In this document: positions 6,001-11,410 of the stretch, in pieces | Layout: every line of letters starts with the position of its first letter | Position numbering within the stretch: the stretch's first letter is position 1 | DNA from: Actinomycetes bacterium | Lineage (GTDB): Bacteria; Actinomycetota; Actinomycetes; Prado026 | Assembly: GCA_025455945.1 (NCBI GenBank) | Contig: JALOLN010000066.1 | Coordinates: 1 to 11,410 of the forward strand | Reading direction: 5' to 3' | DNA length: 11,410 nucleotides | The notes under the pieces: model-generated | The model's input: only the letters and a program-made list of their open reading frames with translations | The model's database searches: none | Told to the model about the DNA's origin: nothing | Program-made: the position numbers and the translations under genes

Positions 6001-7095
6001 GTGCGCGAGTACCTGCTCACTCTCCTCGTCGCGGCGGCGGTCACCTTCTTGACCACCGGCGGCGTGCGTGCCGTGGCGATCCGGGTGGGGGCGCTCGCCG
6101 AGGTCCGTGACCGCGACGTCCACGACACCCCGATCCCTCGGCTCGGGGGCGTGGGCATGCTGCTCGGGCTGCTCGGCGCCGTGACCGTCGCCAGCGGGCT
6201 GCCGCTGCTCTCCCGGGTGTTCGAGACCGACGACGTGACCGCCGTGCTCACCGCCGCCTCGGTGATCTGCCTCATCGGCGTCGTCGACGACGTGTGGGGA
6301 CTCGACGCGATCACCAAGCTGGCCGGGCAGACCCTGGCCGGCGGCCTCATGGCGCTGCAGGGGATCCAGCTCTTCTGGCTGCCATGGCCGGGCCAGACCG
6401 TCGTCCTGGACTCCACGACCGCGACGCTGGTCACCGTCGTGGTCGTCGTGGCGACCGTCAACGCGGTCAACTTCGTGGACGGGCTGGACGGCCTGGCCGC
6501 GGGGATCGTGGGCATCGCGGCCAGCGCCTTCTTCGTGTTCTCCTACCAGCTGTCTGTGCAGAACTCCCTGGAGCGGGCGCTGACCCCGTCGCTGCTCTCG
6601 GCGGCGCTGGTGGGGGTGTGCGCCGGCTTCCTCGCGCACAACTTCCACCCGGCCCGGGTGTTCATGGGGGACGCCGGGTCGATGCTCATCGGGCTGCTGC
6701 TCGCCGCCGCGTCGATCACCCTCACCGGCCGGGTCGACTACACCTCGTTCAGCGGCATCGACATCTTCCCGGCCCTGCTGCCCACGCTGCTGCCGTTCGC
6801 CGTCCTGGCTGTGCCGTTCCTCGACCTGTCGCTGGCGGTCGTCCGCCGCGCCCGGGCCGGCCGTTCGCTGTTCGCCGCCGACAAGCAGCACCTGCACCAC
6901 CGGCTGCTCGAGATCGGGCACTCTCAGCGGCGAGCAGTGCTGATCATGTACGGGTGGACGGCCCTGCTCGCCTACGGCGCGGTTGCGGTGGCGGTGCTGC
7001 CGCTGCCCGTGGCTGCCCTCGGCGTGGCCCTGGGACTGGGCGGCCTGGTGGTCCTCGTCCGCTGGCCGCGGTCACGGTCCCAGGTGCCCCGGTAG
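6001..7095 (+). CDS. wecA: Polyprenyl-phosphate N-acetylglucosamine-1-phosphate transferase (WecA/Rfe, MraY superfamily)
   Basis: Integral membrane enzyme moving GlcNAc-1-phosphate from UDP-GlcNAc onto decaprenyl/undecaprenyl phosphate, the first lipid-linked step of envelope polysaccharide (in mycobacteria, the arabinogalactan linker). 364 residues, about ten or eleven hydrophobic helices. Seen: RDVHDTPIPRLGG (38-50; here D39-V-H41..P44..P46), the Mg-binding DD (96-97) in GVVDDVWGLD, NFVDGLDG (157-164), HNFHPARVFMGDAGS (213-227), and the HLHHRL motif (297-302), which marks the WecA branch as opposed to MraY. It starts at GTG 6001, 11 nt after the glyA stop; MREYLL is the normal family beginning. 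There is no clear Shine-Dalgarno, so translation is probably coupled to glyA. Positional equivalent of Rv1302 (rfe). Confidence 0.93.
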   Translation: MREYLLTLLVAAAVTFLTTGGVRAVAIRVGALAEVRDRDVHDTPIPRLGGVGMLLGLLGAVTVASGLPLLSRVFETDDVTAVLTAASVICLIGVVDDVWGLDAITKLAGQTLAGGLMALQGIQLFWLPWPGQTVVLDSTTATLVTVVVVVATVNAVNFVDGLDGLAAGIVGIAASAFFVFSYQLSVQNSLERALTPSLLSAALVGVCAGFLAHNFHPARVFMGDAGSMLIGLLLAAASITLTGRVDYTSFSGIDIFPALLPTLLPFAVLAVPFLDLSLAVVRRARAGRSLFAADKQHLHHRLLEIGHSQRRAVLIMYGWTALLAYGAVAVAVLPLPVAALGVALGLGGLVVLVRWPRSRSQVPR

Positions 7096-7098
7096 CCT
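7093..7098 (+). promoter_or_regulatory. Possible -10 element for leaderless atpI
   Basis: TAGCCT (7093-7098, TANNNT) overlaps the wecA TAG stop and ends 7 nt before the ATG at 7106. A start of transcription at or next to the A of the ATG would give a leaderless mRNA, common in actinobacteria; no Shine-Dalgarno precedes this ATG. No convincing -35 is seen. Inverted arms CCCAGG (7079-7084) and CCTGGG (7096-7101) span the site. Confidence 0.4.
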
Positions 7099-7105
7099 GG
7101 GCGCC

Positions 7106-7516
7106 ATGCACGAGCACGATGCGGCGATCCTGCGCGGGGCCCTGCTCCCGACGGCGGTGGTCGGCCTCCTGGCGGTGCTCGTTGCCGGTGTCGTCGTCGG
7201 AGCCAAGGGCGCCCTCGGCGCGCTGCTCGGCACCCTCGTCGTCGTGGTGTTCTTCACGGTCAGCCTCGTCGCGGTGAGCCGGGCCTCCCGGGTCTCCCCC
7301 TATGCCGCGATGAACGCGGCGATCCTCACCTACCTGGTGAAGATCGGGGTGCTGTTCGGGCTCATCGTGGCCTTCCAGGACACGACCGCCTTCGACACCA
7401 AGACGTTCGGCCTGACGATCATCGCCTGCACGCTGGTCTGGACGGCGTTCGAGGTGCGGGCGTTCAGCCGGCTCAAGATGCTCTACGTCGACCCGGACAA
7501 CTCCCCGGGGGGCTGA
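7106..7516 (+). CDS. atpI: AtpI-like ATP synthase accessory membrane protein
   Basis: Small membrane protein at the head of the atp operon, 136 residues, four predicted membrane helices (about 12-32, 37-57, 70-90, 101-117) arranged as two hairpins, then a basic stretch EVRAFSRLKM and a polar tail. The family (ATP synthase protein I, equivalent in position to Rv1303) assists assembly of the c-ring in other bacteria and is not a stoichiometric subunit. Start ATG 7106 lies 10 nt after the wecA stop and has no Shine-Dalgarno; see the possible leaderless promoter. Function is inferred from position and topology, as sequence identity in this family is low. Confidence 0.8.
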   Translation: MHEHDAAILRGALLPTAVVGLLAVLVAGVVVGAKGALGALLGTLVVVVFFTVSLVAVSRASRVSPYAAMNAAILTYLVKIGVLFGLIVAFQDTTAFDTKTFGLTIIACTLVWTAFEVRAFSRLKMLYVDPDNSPGG

Positions 7517-7519
7517 GCC

Positions 7520-7867
7520 GTGGACTCCTTCGAGGACCGCCTCAACCGGTCGCGACGGCCCGCCGACCTGCCCCCGACCCCTCGTCATGAGGGGCGCATC
7601 GTCCCTGGTAGGGTTCCGATCGCGCGGGACGGCGACGGTGACATCCCCGACGGGGATCGGACCATGTCCGACCTCGCGTGGTCGATGTCCAGCAAGGTCC
7701 TCGCCGGGATCCTCATCTACGGCGGGCTCGGCTGGGTGCTCGACCGCTGGTTGGGGTTCGACGCGATCTTCCTGCCGGTGGGAGTGATCCTCGGGGCCGC
7801 GATCGCGCTCTACCTCGTTTTCGTCCGACTGGACCGGTCGTCGTCGCCCGAGGGCCGGAACCGCTGA
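7520..7867 (+). CDS. AtpZ/AtpI-family small membrane protein
   Basis: 115 residues. Two hydrophobic helices (about 57-74 and 80-102) joined by the family-typical GWVLDRWLG segment, which identifies the AtpZ-type (ATPase gene 1) family; relatives are proposed Mg/Ca carriers or assembly helpers of Fo. The first 48 residues are polar, Arg/Asp/Pro-rich and probably disordered. The start is uncertain. GTG 7520 follows the atpI stop by 3 nt, with GGGGGG (7507-7512) 7 nt upstream, and 19 of the first 20 codons end in G/C, so coding from here is plausible. ATG 7664 (residue 49) has GGGGA (7652-7656) 7 nt upstream and would give a 67-residue protein containing the whole conserved part. Codons 21-32 have unusually many third-position T, exactly where a palindrome and a -10 element lie, so a second, shorter product from an internal promoter is possible. 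Confidence 0.78.
   Translation: MDSFEDRLNRSRRPADLPPTPRHEGRIVPGRVPIARDGDGDIPDGDRTMSDLAWSMSSKVLAGILIYGGLGWVLDRWLGFDAIFLPVGVILGAAIALYLVFVRLDRSSSPEGRNR
7578..7594 (+). promoter_or_regulatory. 17-nt palindrome, possible operator of the atp operon
   Basis: CCCCTC-GTCAT-GAGGGG: perfect 6-bp inverted arms (7578-7583 and 7589-7594) around a 5-nt centre. It covers the place where the -35 of the TAGGGT promoter would be, roughly -27 to -43 from the predicted transcription start. It could bind a dimeric regulator or fold as a short hairpin. It lies inside the atpZ reading frame, where third-position G/C drops. Confidence 0.4.
7606..7614 (+). promoter_or_regulatory. Candidate extended -10 promoter for the atp operon
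   Basis: TGG-TAGGGT: a TG extension at 7606-7607 and the -10 hexamer TAGGGT at 7609-7614, a close match to the high-GC actinobacterial -10. Transcription would begin near 7621 and cover the internal ATG at 7664 and atpB onward. No TTGAC-like -35 is found at 16 to 18 nt, but an extended -10 can act without one. Confidence 0.45.
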
Positions 7868-7885
7868 GGGAGGGTCCCGAGCACT

Positions 7886-8710
7886 GTGGCCGTTGACCTC
7901 GCCGTCCCGTCGTTCGACCCGGAGTGCCACCTCGGCAGCGGCTGCGGCTTCCCGGCACCGGGCGCCGACATCTTCTTCTTCGACCCGGTGTGGACGTTCA
8001 CGATCCTCGGCATCGAGTTCAACATCACCAAGCAGATCATCCTGCTGGTCCTGGTCGGTGCCGCCGTGGTCGGCTTCTTCTGGTACGCCTTCCGACGCCC
8101 GGCGCTGGTGCCGCGGGGCGCCCAGAACGTCGGCGAGATGGGCTACCTGTTCATCCGGGACGGGATCGCCCGGGACACGATCGGCAAGGCCGGCGACCGG
8201 TTCGTACCGCTGCTGTTCACCGCGTTCTTCCTCGTCTGGCCGCTGAACTTCCTCGGGATCCTGCCGTTCGCCCAGATCCCGGTGACGGCGACCTTCGCGA
8301 TCCCGGTGGCCTTCGCGCTGGTCATCTACTTCACCTGGGTGCCGTTGGGCATCAAGCGGCAGGGCGTCGGCGGCTTCTTCAAGGCGATGACGATGCCGCC
8401 GGACGTGCCCAAGGCGATGTACGTCCTGCTGATACCCATCGAGTTCGTCTCGAACTTCCTCGTGCGGCCGTTCACGCACTGCGTCCGTCTCTTCGCCAAC
8501 ATGTTCGCCGGGCACCTGCTCATCGCGACGTTCAGCGTCGGGGCGTTCTACCTGCTGAGCGCAAGCGTCCTGGGCATCATCGGGTCCACCGCGTCGTTCG
8601 TCGTCGCGGTGGGGATGACTGCCTTCGAGGTGCTGATCCAGTTCCTGCAGGCCTACGTCTTCACCATGCTCGCCGCTGTCTACCTCAACGACGCCGTCCA
8701 CGGACACTGA
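7886..8710 (+). CDS. atpB: F1Fo ATP synthase subunit a
   Basis: Stator membrane subunit that carries the two half-channels for protons against the c-ring. 274 residues with five or more hydrophobic helices. Essential stator arginine R201 in CVRLFANMFAGH (199-210), with N205 and the helix-5 residue Q255 (QAYVFTMLAAVYL) in place; H210 stands where E. coli has Glu219, a common alternative. The N-terminal outside segment has C14 and C20 (ECHLGSGCGFPAPG). Start GTG 7886, with GAGGGAGGG (7866-7874) 11 nt upstream; the protein beginning resembles actinomycete AtpB. Nineteen bases separate it from the atpZ stop. Confidence 0.97.
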   Translation: MAVDLAVPSFDPECHLGSGCGFPAPGADIFFFDPVWTFTILGIEFNITKQIILLVLVGAAVVGFFWYAFRRPALVPRGAQNVGEMGYLFIRDGIARDTIGKAGDRFVPLLFTAFFLVWPLNFLGILPFAQIPVTATFAIPVAFALVIYFTWVPLGIKRQGVGGFFKAMTMPPDVPKAMYVLLIPIEFVSNFLVRPFTHCVRLFANMFAGHLLIATFSVGAFYLLSASVLGIIGSTASFVVAVGMTAFEVLIQFLQAYVFTMLAAVYLNDAVHGH

Positions 8711-8717
8711 GACCTGA

Positions 8718-8738
8718 CCCGGTGGACCGCCCACCGGG
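8718..8738 (+). promoter_or_regulatory. Intercistronic hairpin between atpB and atpE
   Basis: CCCGGTGG (8718-8725) and CCACCGGG (8731-8738) form a perfect 8-bp stem with the 5-nt loop ACCGC. It starts 7 nt after the atpB stop and ends 20 nt before the atpE ATG, upstream of the Shine-Dalgarno GAAGGAAG. It may protect or process the mRNA so that the c subunit, needed in many copies, is made in excess. No T-run follows, so premature termination is unlikely to be complete. Confidence 0.55.
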
Positions 8739-8758
8739 CCGACCCCGAAGGAAGCGAC

Positions 8759-8989
8759 ATGATCAACCTCCTCGCCGAGGTCACCGGCAGCATCGGCTCG
8801 ATCGGCTACGGCCTGTCGGCCATCGGCCCGGGCATCGGCATCGGCATCATCTTCGGCCAGGGCGTCCAGGCCATCGCGCGGCAGCCGGAGGCCTACGGCG
8901 TCATCCGCCAGAACATGATCCTGGGCTTCGCCCTGGCCGAGGCGCTGGCGCTGATCGGCTTCGTCGTGCCGTTCGTGTTCGGCACGTGA
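8759..8989 (+). CDS. atpE: F1Fo ATP synthase subunit c
   Basis: Proteolipid forming the rotating c-ring in the membrane. 76 residues: two helices joined by the polar loop RQPE (41-44). The first helix carries the glycine motif GPGIGIG (23-29); the second carries the ion-binding carboxylate E61 (LAEALALIG). Position 28 is Ile and position 62 is Ala, so the Gln and Ser/Thr ligands of Na+-type rings (such as Ilyobacter) are absent, which points to proton coupling. Strong Shine-Dalgarno (AAGGAA, 8748-8753) 5 nt before the ATG at 8759, fitting high expression. Operon position a-c-b is standard. Confidence 0.98.
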   Translation: MINLLAEVTGSIGSIGYGLSAIGPGIGIGIIFGQGVQAIARQPEAYGVIRQNMILGFALAEALALIGFVVPFVFGT

Positions 8990-9027
8990 GCACCCCGTCC
9001 TGACCGACGCATCGACCAAGGACACCC

Positions 9028-9585
9028 ATGAGCTACCTGTTCGCGGCCGCTGAGGAGTCCGAGGGCCCCAACGTCCTCGCCGTGCCCCTCGACGAGCTGA
9101 TCATCGGGATCCTCGCGTTCCTCATCGTCTTCGGCCTGCTGGCCAAGGTGGCGCTGCCGTCCATCAAGAAGACGCTCGCGGAGCGCACCGACAAGATCGA
9201 GGGCGGCCTGGCGCGGGCCGAGCAGGCGCAGGCCGAGGCGCAGCAGGTGCTCGCCGAGTACCGGGAGAAGCTGGCCGCGGCACACCTCGAGGCAGCCGAC
9301 ATCCGCACCGCCGCCCAGGCGGAACGGGTGGCGATCGTCGACTCCGCCCGTGGCGAGGCCCAGCAGGCGGCCGTGGGCGTGGCCGAACGGGCCCAGGCCC
9401 AGATCGCCGCCGAGACCTCCCAGGCCAAGTCGGCGCTCTCCCGCGAGGTGGGCCAGCTCTCCTTCGAGCTGGCCGGCAAGATCGTGGGTGAGTCGCTCGC
9501 CGACGACGCCCGCGCGAAGGCGGTCGTCGACCGGTTCATCGCCGAGCTGGAGGCGGCCCCCGCGGCCGCCGAGGGGCGCGCCTGA
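9028..9585 (+). CDS. atpF: F1Fo ATP synthase subunit b
   Basis: Peripheral-stalk subunit. 185 residues: a short outside N-terminus, one membrane helix (about 22-43, ELIIGILAFLIVFGLLAKVAL) and a long Ala/Glu/Gln-rich coiled coil (about 48-165) that dimerises and reaches up to F1, ending with a short acidic/Ala tail. Start ATG 9028 with AAGGA (9018-9022) 5 nt upstream. It is an independent b, not fused to delta as in mycobacteria; its stop overlaps the atpH start by one base (TGATG), so the two are translationally coupled. Confidence 0.96.
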   Translation: MSYLFAAAEESEGPNVLAVPLDELIIGILAFLIVFGLLAKVALPSIKKTLAERTDKIEGGLARAEQAQAEAQQVLAEYREKLAAAHLEAADIRTAAQAERVAIVDSARGEAQQAAVGVAERAQAQIAAETSQAKSALSREVGQLSFELAGKIVGESLADDARAKAVVDRFIAELEAAPAAAEGRA

Positions 9586-10391
9586 TGATCGGTGCCAGCC
9601 GCGAGTCGCTCGCCACGGTACGGGCCCGGCTCGACGAGCTCGCCGACGCGCCGGGCTTCACCGACCTGCCCGACGAGCTGCGCGCGGTCGCCACGCTCCT
9701 GGGCCGGGAGACGCAGCTGCGCAACACGCTGTCGGACGGTGGCAGCCCGCTGGCCGTCCGCACCGGGATCGTCTCCCGGCTGCTCTCGGGCAAGGTGAGC
9801 GACCTCGCGGTCGGGCTCGTCGTCGACGTCGTGAGCCAACGGTGGTCGTCGGCCCGGGACATGGTCGACGCGGTGGAGCTGCTCGGCTCGGAGGCGGCCT
9901 TCGTCACCGCCGAGCGCGAGGGCCGCCTCGACACCGTCGAGAACGAGCTGTTCGCCTTCGGCCGCGCCTACGACGCCTCGCCCGACCTCCAGCTGACCCT
10001 GTCCGACCCGGCGGTCCCCGCCGAGCGCAAGGTCGCCGTGGTCCAGCAGCTGCTCGCCGGGAGGGCCGAGCCGGAGACCCTCGACGCCGTGCGCCACGTG
10101 GTCGCCGACCCGCGGGGCCGCAAGGTCGAGGCCGCGGTGGAGGAGCTGGTCTCCCTCGCCGCGATCCGGCGCGAGCGGCTGGTGGCCGTGGCCACCGTCG
10201 CCCGGCCGCTCGACGACGACCAGCGGACGCGTCTGACCGCGGCGCTGGCGCGCATCTACGCCCAGAACGTCGACCTGCACGTCGTCCTCGACCCCGCCGT
10301 GGTCGGTGGCGTCCGGATCGACGTCGGCGACGAGGTCATCGACGGCACCATCGCGCACCGACTCGAGCAAGTCCGCCGGCTGGTCGGCTGA
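9585..10391 (+). CDS. atpH: F1Fo ATP synthase subunit delta, long actinobacterial form
   Basis: Sits on top of F1 and ties it to the b stalk. 268 residues against about 177 in E. coli. The C-terminal OSCP-type domain is recognisable (LVAVATVARPLDDDQRTRLTAAL at about 199-221, then DPAVVGGVRIDVGDEVIDGTIAHRLEQ ending the protein). The extra length is an N-terminal copy of the helical domain: residues 31-69 align without gaps to 121-159 (shared E-L-x-A, L, T-L-S-D, P, V, L-L-x-G). Start ATG 9585 is within TGATG of the atpF stop. Separate from atpF, as in Streptomyces and unlike M. tuberculosis. Confidence 0.95.
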   Translation: MIGASRESLATVRARLDELADAPGFTDLPDELRAVATLLGRETQLRNTLSDGGSPLAVRTGIVSRLLSGKVSDLAVGLVVDVVSQRWSSARDMVDAVELLGSEAAFVTAEREGRLDTVENELFAFGRAYDASPDLQLTLSDPAVPAERKVAVVQQLLAGRAEPETLDAVRHVVADPRGRKVEAAVEELVSLAAIRRERLVAVATVARPLDDDQRTRLTAALARIYAQNVDLHVVLDPAVVGGVRIDVGDEVIDGTIAHRLEQVRRLVG

Positions 10392-10417
10392 CCGGACGGC
10401 TCACCGCACACCCGAAC

Positions 10418-10452
10418 ACGACGAGAAGCCCGCCCGCGGGCGACGACGAGAA
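10418..10452 (+). repeat. Direct repeat flanking a palindrome in the atpH-atpA gap
   Basis: ACGACGAGAA occurs exactly twice (10418-10427 and 10443-10452), 25 nt apart start to start. Between them lies the perfect 12-nt palindrome CGCCCGCGGGCG (10431-10442). The whole 75-nt gap has no promoter I can recognise. A role in mRNA processing or atpA translation is possible but unsupported. Confidence 0.5.
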
Positions 10453-10466
10453 AGAGCAGGGGCCCC

Positions 10467-11410
10467 ATGACGGAGCTGACGATCCGGCCGGAGGAGATCC
10501 GGGACGCGATCGAGCGGAACGTCGCGTCGTACGCGCCCAAGACCGCCCGCGAGGAGGTCGGCCGCGTCGTCGAGACCGGCGACGGCATCGCACGGGTGGA
10601 GGGCCTCCACTCGGCCATGACGAGCGAGCTGCTGGAGTTCGAGGGCGGTCTGCTCGGCCTGGCGCTGAACCTCGACGTCCGCGAGATCGGGGTCGTGCTG
10701 CTCGGCGACGGCTCGCGCATCGAGGAGGGCCAGCCGGTGCGCCGCACCGGGGAGATCCTCTCGGTCCCCGTGGGTGACGGCTACCTCGGCCGGGTCGTCG
10801 ACCCGCTGGGCACCCCGATCGACGGGCTCGGGGAGATCGCCGCCGAGGCGCGCCGGGCGCTGGAGCTGCAGGCACCCAGCGTGGTGCAGCGCCAGCCGGT
10901 GAAGGAGCCGATGCAGACCGGCATCAAGGCGATCGACGCCATGACCGCGATCGGTCGCGGTCAGCGGCAGCTCATCATCGGCGACCGGCAGACCGGCAAG
11001 ACCGCCGTCGCCATCGACACGATCATCAACCAGCGCGAGAACTGGGCCTCGGGTGACCCGGCGCGGCAGGTGAAGTGCATCTACGTGGCCATCGGCCAGA
11101 AGGGCTCCACCATCGCGGGCGTGAAGGGCGCGCTCGAGGAGGCCGGGGCCATGCAGTACACGACGATCGTGGCCGCCCCGGCCTCCGACCCGGCCGGCTT
11201 CAAGTACCTCGCGCCGTACACGGGGTCCGCGATCGGGCAGCACTGGATGTACCAGGGCCAGCACGTGCTGATCATCTTCGACGACCTGTCGAAGCAGGCC
11301 GAGGCCTACCGGGCCGTCTCCCTGCTGCTGCGCCGCCCGCCGGGCCGCGAGGCCTACCCCGGTGACGTCTTCTACCTGCACTCGCGGCTGCTCGAGCGCT
11401 GCGCGAAGCT
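10467..11410 (+). CDS. atpA: F1Fo ATP synthase subunit alpha (3'-truncated by window)
   Basis: Non-catalytic nucleotide-binding subunit of the F1 hexamer. The first 314 codons are present, open to the window edge. N-terminal beta-barrel domain (about 25-95), then the nucleotide-binding domain with P-loop GDRQTGKT (172-179) and the Walker B strand VLIIFDD (267-273); the segment GQKGSTIAGV and the region ending SRLLERCAK are normal for alpha. The P-loop Gln/Thr-Gly-Lys-Thr identifies alpha rather than beta (GGAGVGKT). Start ATG 10467, with CAGGGG (10457-10462) 4 nt upstream; the protein begins MTELTIRPEEIRDAIE as in actinobacteria. No oddity in the visible part. Confidence 0.98.
   Translation, partial: MTELTIRPEEIRDAIERNVASYAPKTAREEVGRVVETGDGIARVEGLHSAMTSELLEFEGGLLGLALNLDVREIGVVLLGDGSRIEEGQPVRRTGEILSVPVGDGYLGRVVDPLGTPIDGLGEIAAEARRALELQAPSVVQRQPVKEPMQTGIKAIDAMTAIGRGQRQLIIGDRQTGKTAVAIDTIINQRENWASGDPARQVKCIYVAIGQKGSTIAGVKGALEEAGAMQYTTIVAAPASDPAGFKYLAPYTGSAIGQHWMYQGQHVLIIFDDLSKQAEAYRAVSLLLRRPPGREAYPGDVFYLHSRLLERCAK

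Noticed and set aside
6944..9025. Very long antisense open frame (693 codons) across wecA, atpI, atpZ, atpB and atpE
   Set aside because: In DNA with almost every third base G/C, reverse frames stay open by default. It crosses five recognisable genes and its product is Asp/Arg/His low-complexity sequence with no domain.
1..11410. A novel multi-gene defence, mobile or biosynthetic system
   Set aside because: Every sense gene belongs to a known core family, the order is conserved in actinobacteria, and no transposase, integrase, tRNA-linked att site, CRISPR repeat or composition shift was seen.

Overview
The window is a 5'-to-3' run of housekeeping genes, all on the + strand, from a very GC-rich bacterium. 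Gene order, near-saturated G/C at third codon positions, frequent GTG starts and 1 to 4 nt gene overlaps point to an Actinomycetota (actinomycete). Protein wording resembles the Geodermatophilales/Frankiales/Streptomyces side more than mycobacteria; I cannot name a genus. The order rho - rpmE - prfA - prmC - tsaC - wecA - atpI - atpB - atpE - atpF - atpH - atpA matches the M. tuberculosis Rv1297-Rv1308 region. The visible differences are a low-molecular-weight phosphatase gene and a glyA-type gene between tsaC and wecA, an extra small atpZ-type gene, and separate (not fused) atpF and atpH.

Region 1 (1-1570): the C-terminal part of transcription terminator Rho, then ribosomal protein bL31 with a structured leader and a strong GC hairpin after its stop. 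Region 2 (1608-4688): a tightly overlapping cluster of RF1, its GGQ methyltransferase PrmC, the tRNA t6A enzyme TsaC and a phosphatase. The theme is translation fidelity and termination; PrmC modifies the neighbouring RF1. Region 3 (4721-7095): a serine hydroxymethyltransferase-family enzyme and a polyprenyl-phosphate GlcNAc-1-phosphate transferase (WecA/Rfe type) for cell-envelope glycans. Region 4 (7106-11410): the F1Fo ATP synthase operon, starting with two small membrane accessory proteins, then a, c, b, delta and the first 314 residues of alpha.

No mobile element, CRISPR array, tRNA, rRNA or foreign-looking island is visible. I see no undescribed multi-gene system; this is a conserved core region. 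The points worth a second look are: (i) an RF1 about 28 residues short inside its N-terminal domain, (ii) a visible internal duplication in the delta subunit at exactly 90-residue offset, (iii) an extended -10 promoter plus a 17-nt palindrome embedded in the atpZ reading frame, (iv) a nested hairpin in the rpmE leader, and (v) small hairpins and repeats between atp genes. No gene-free stretch exceeds about 140 bases.
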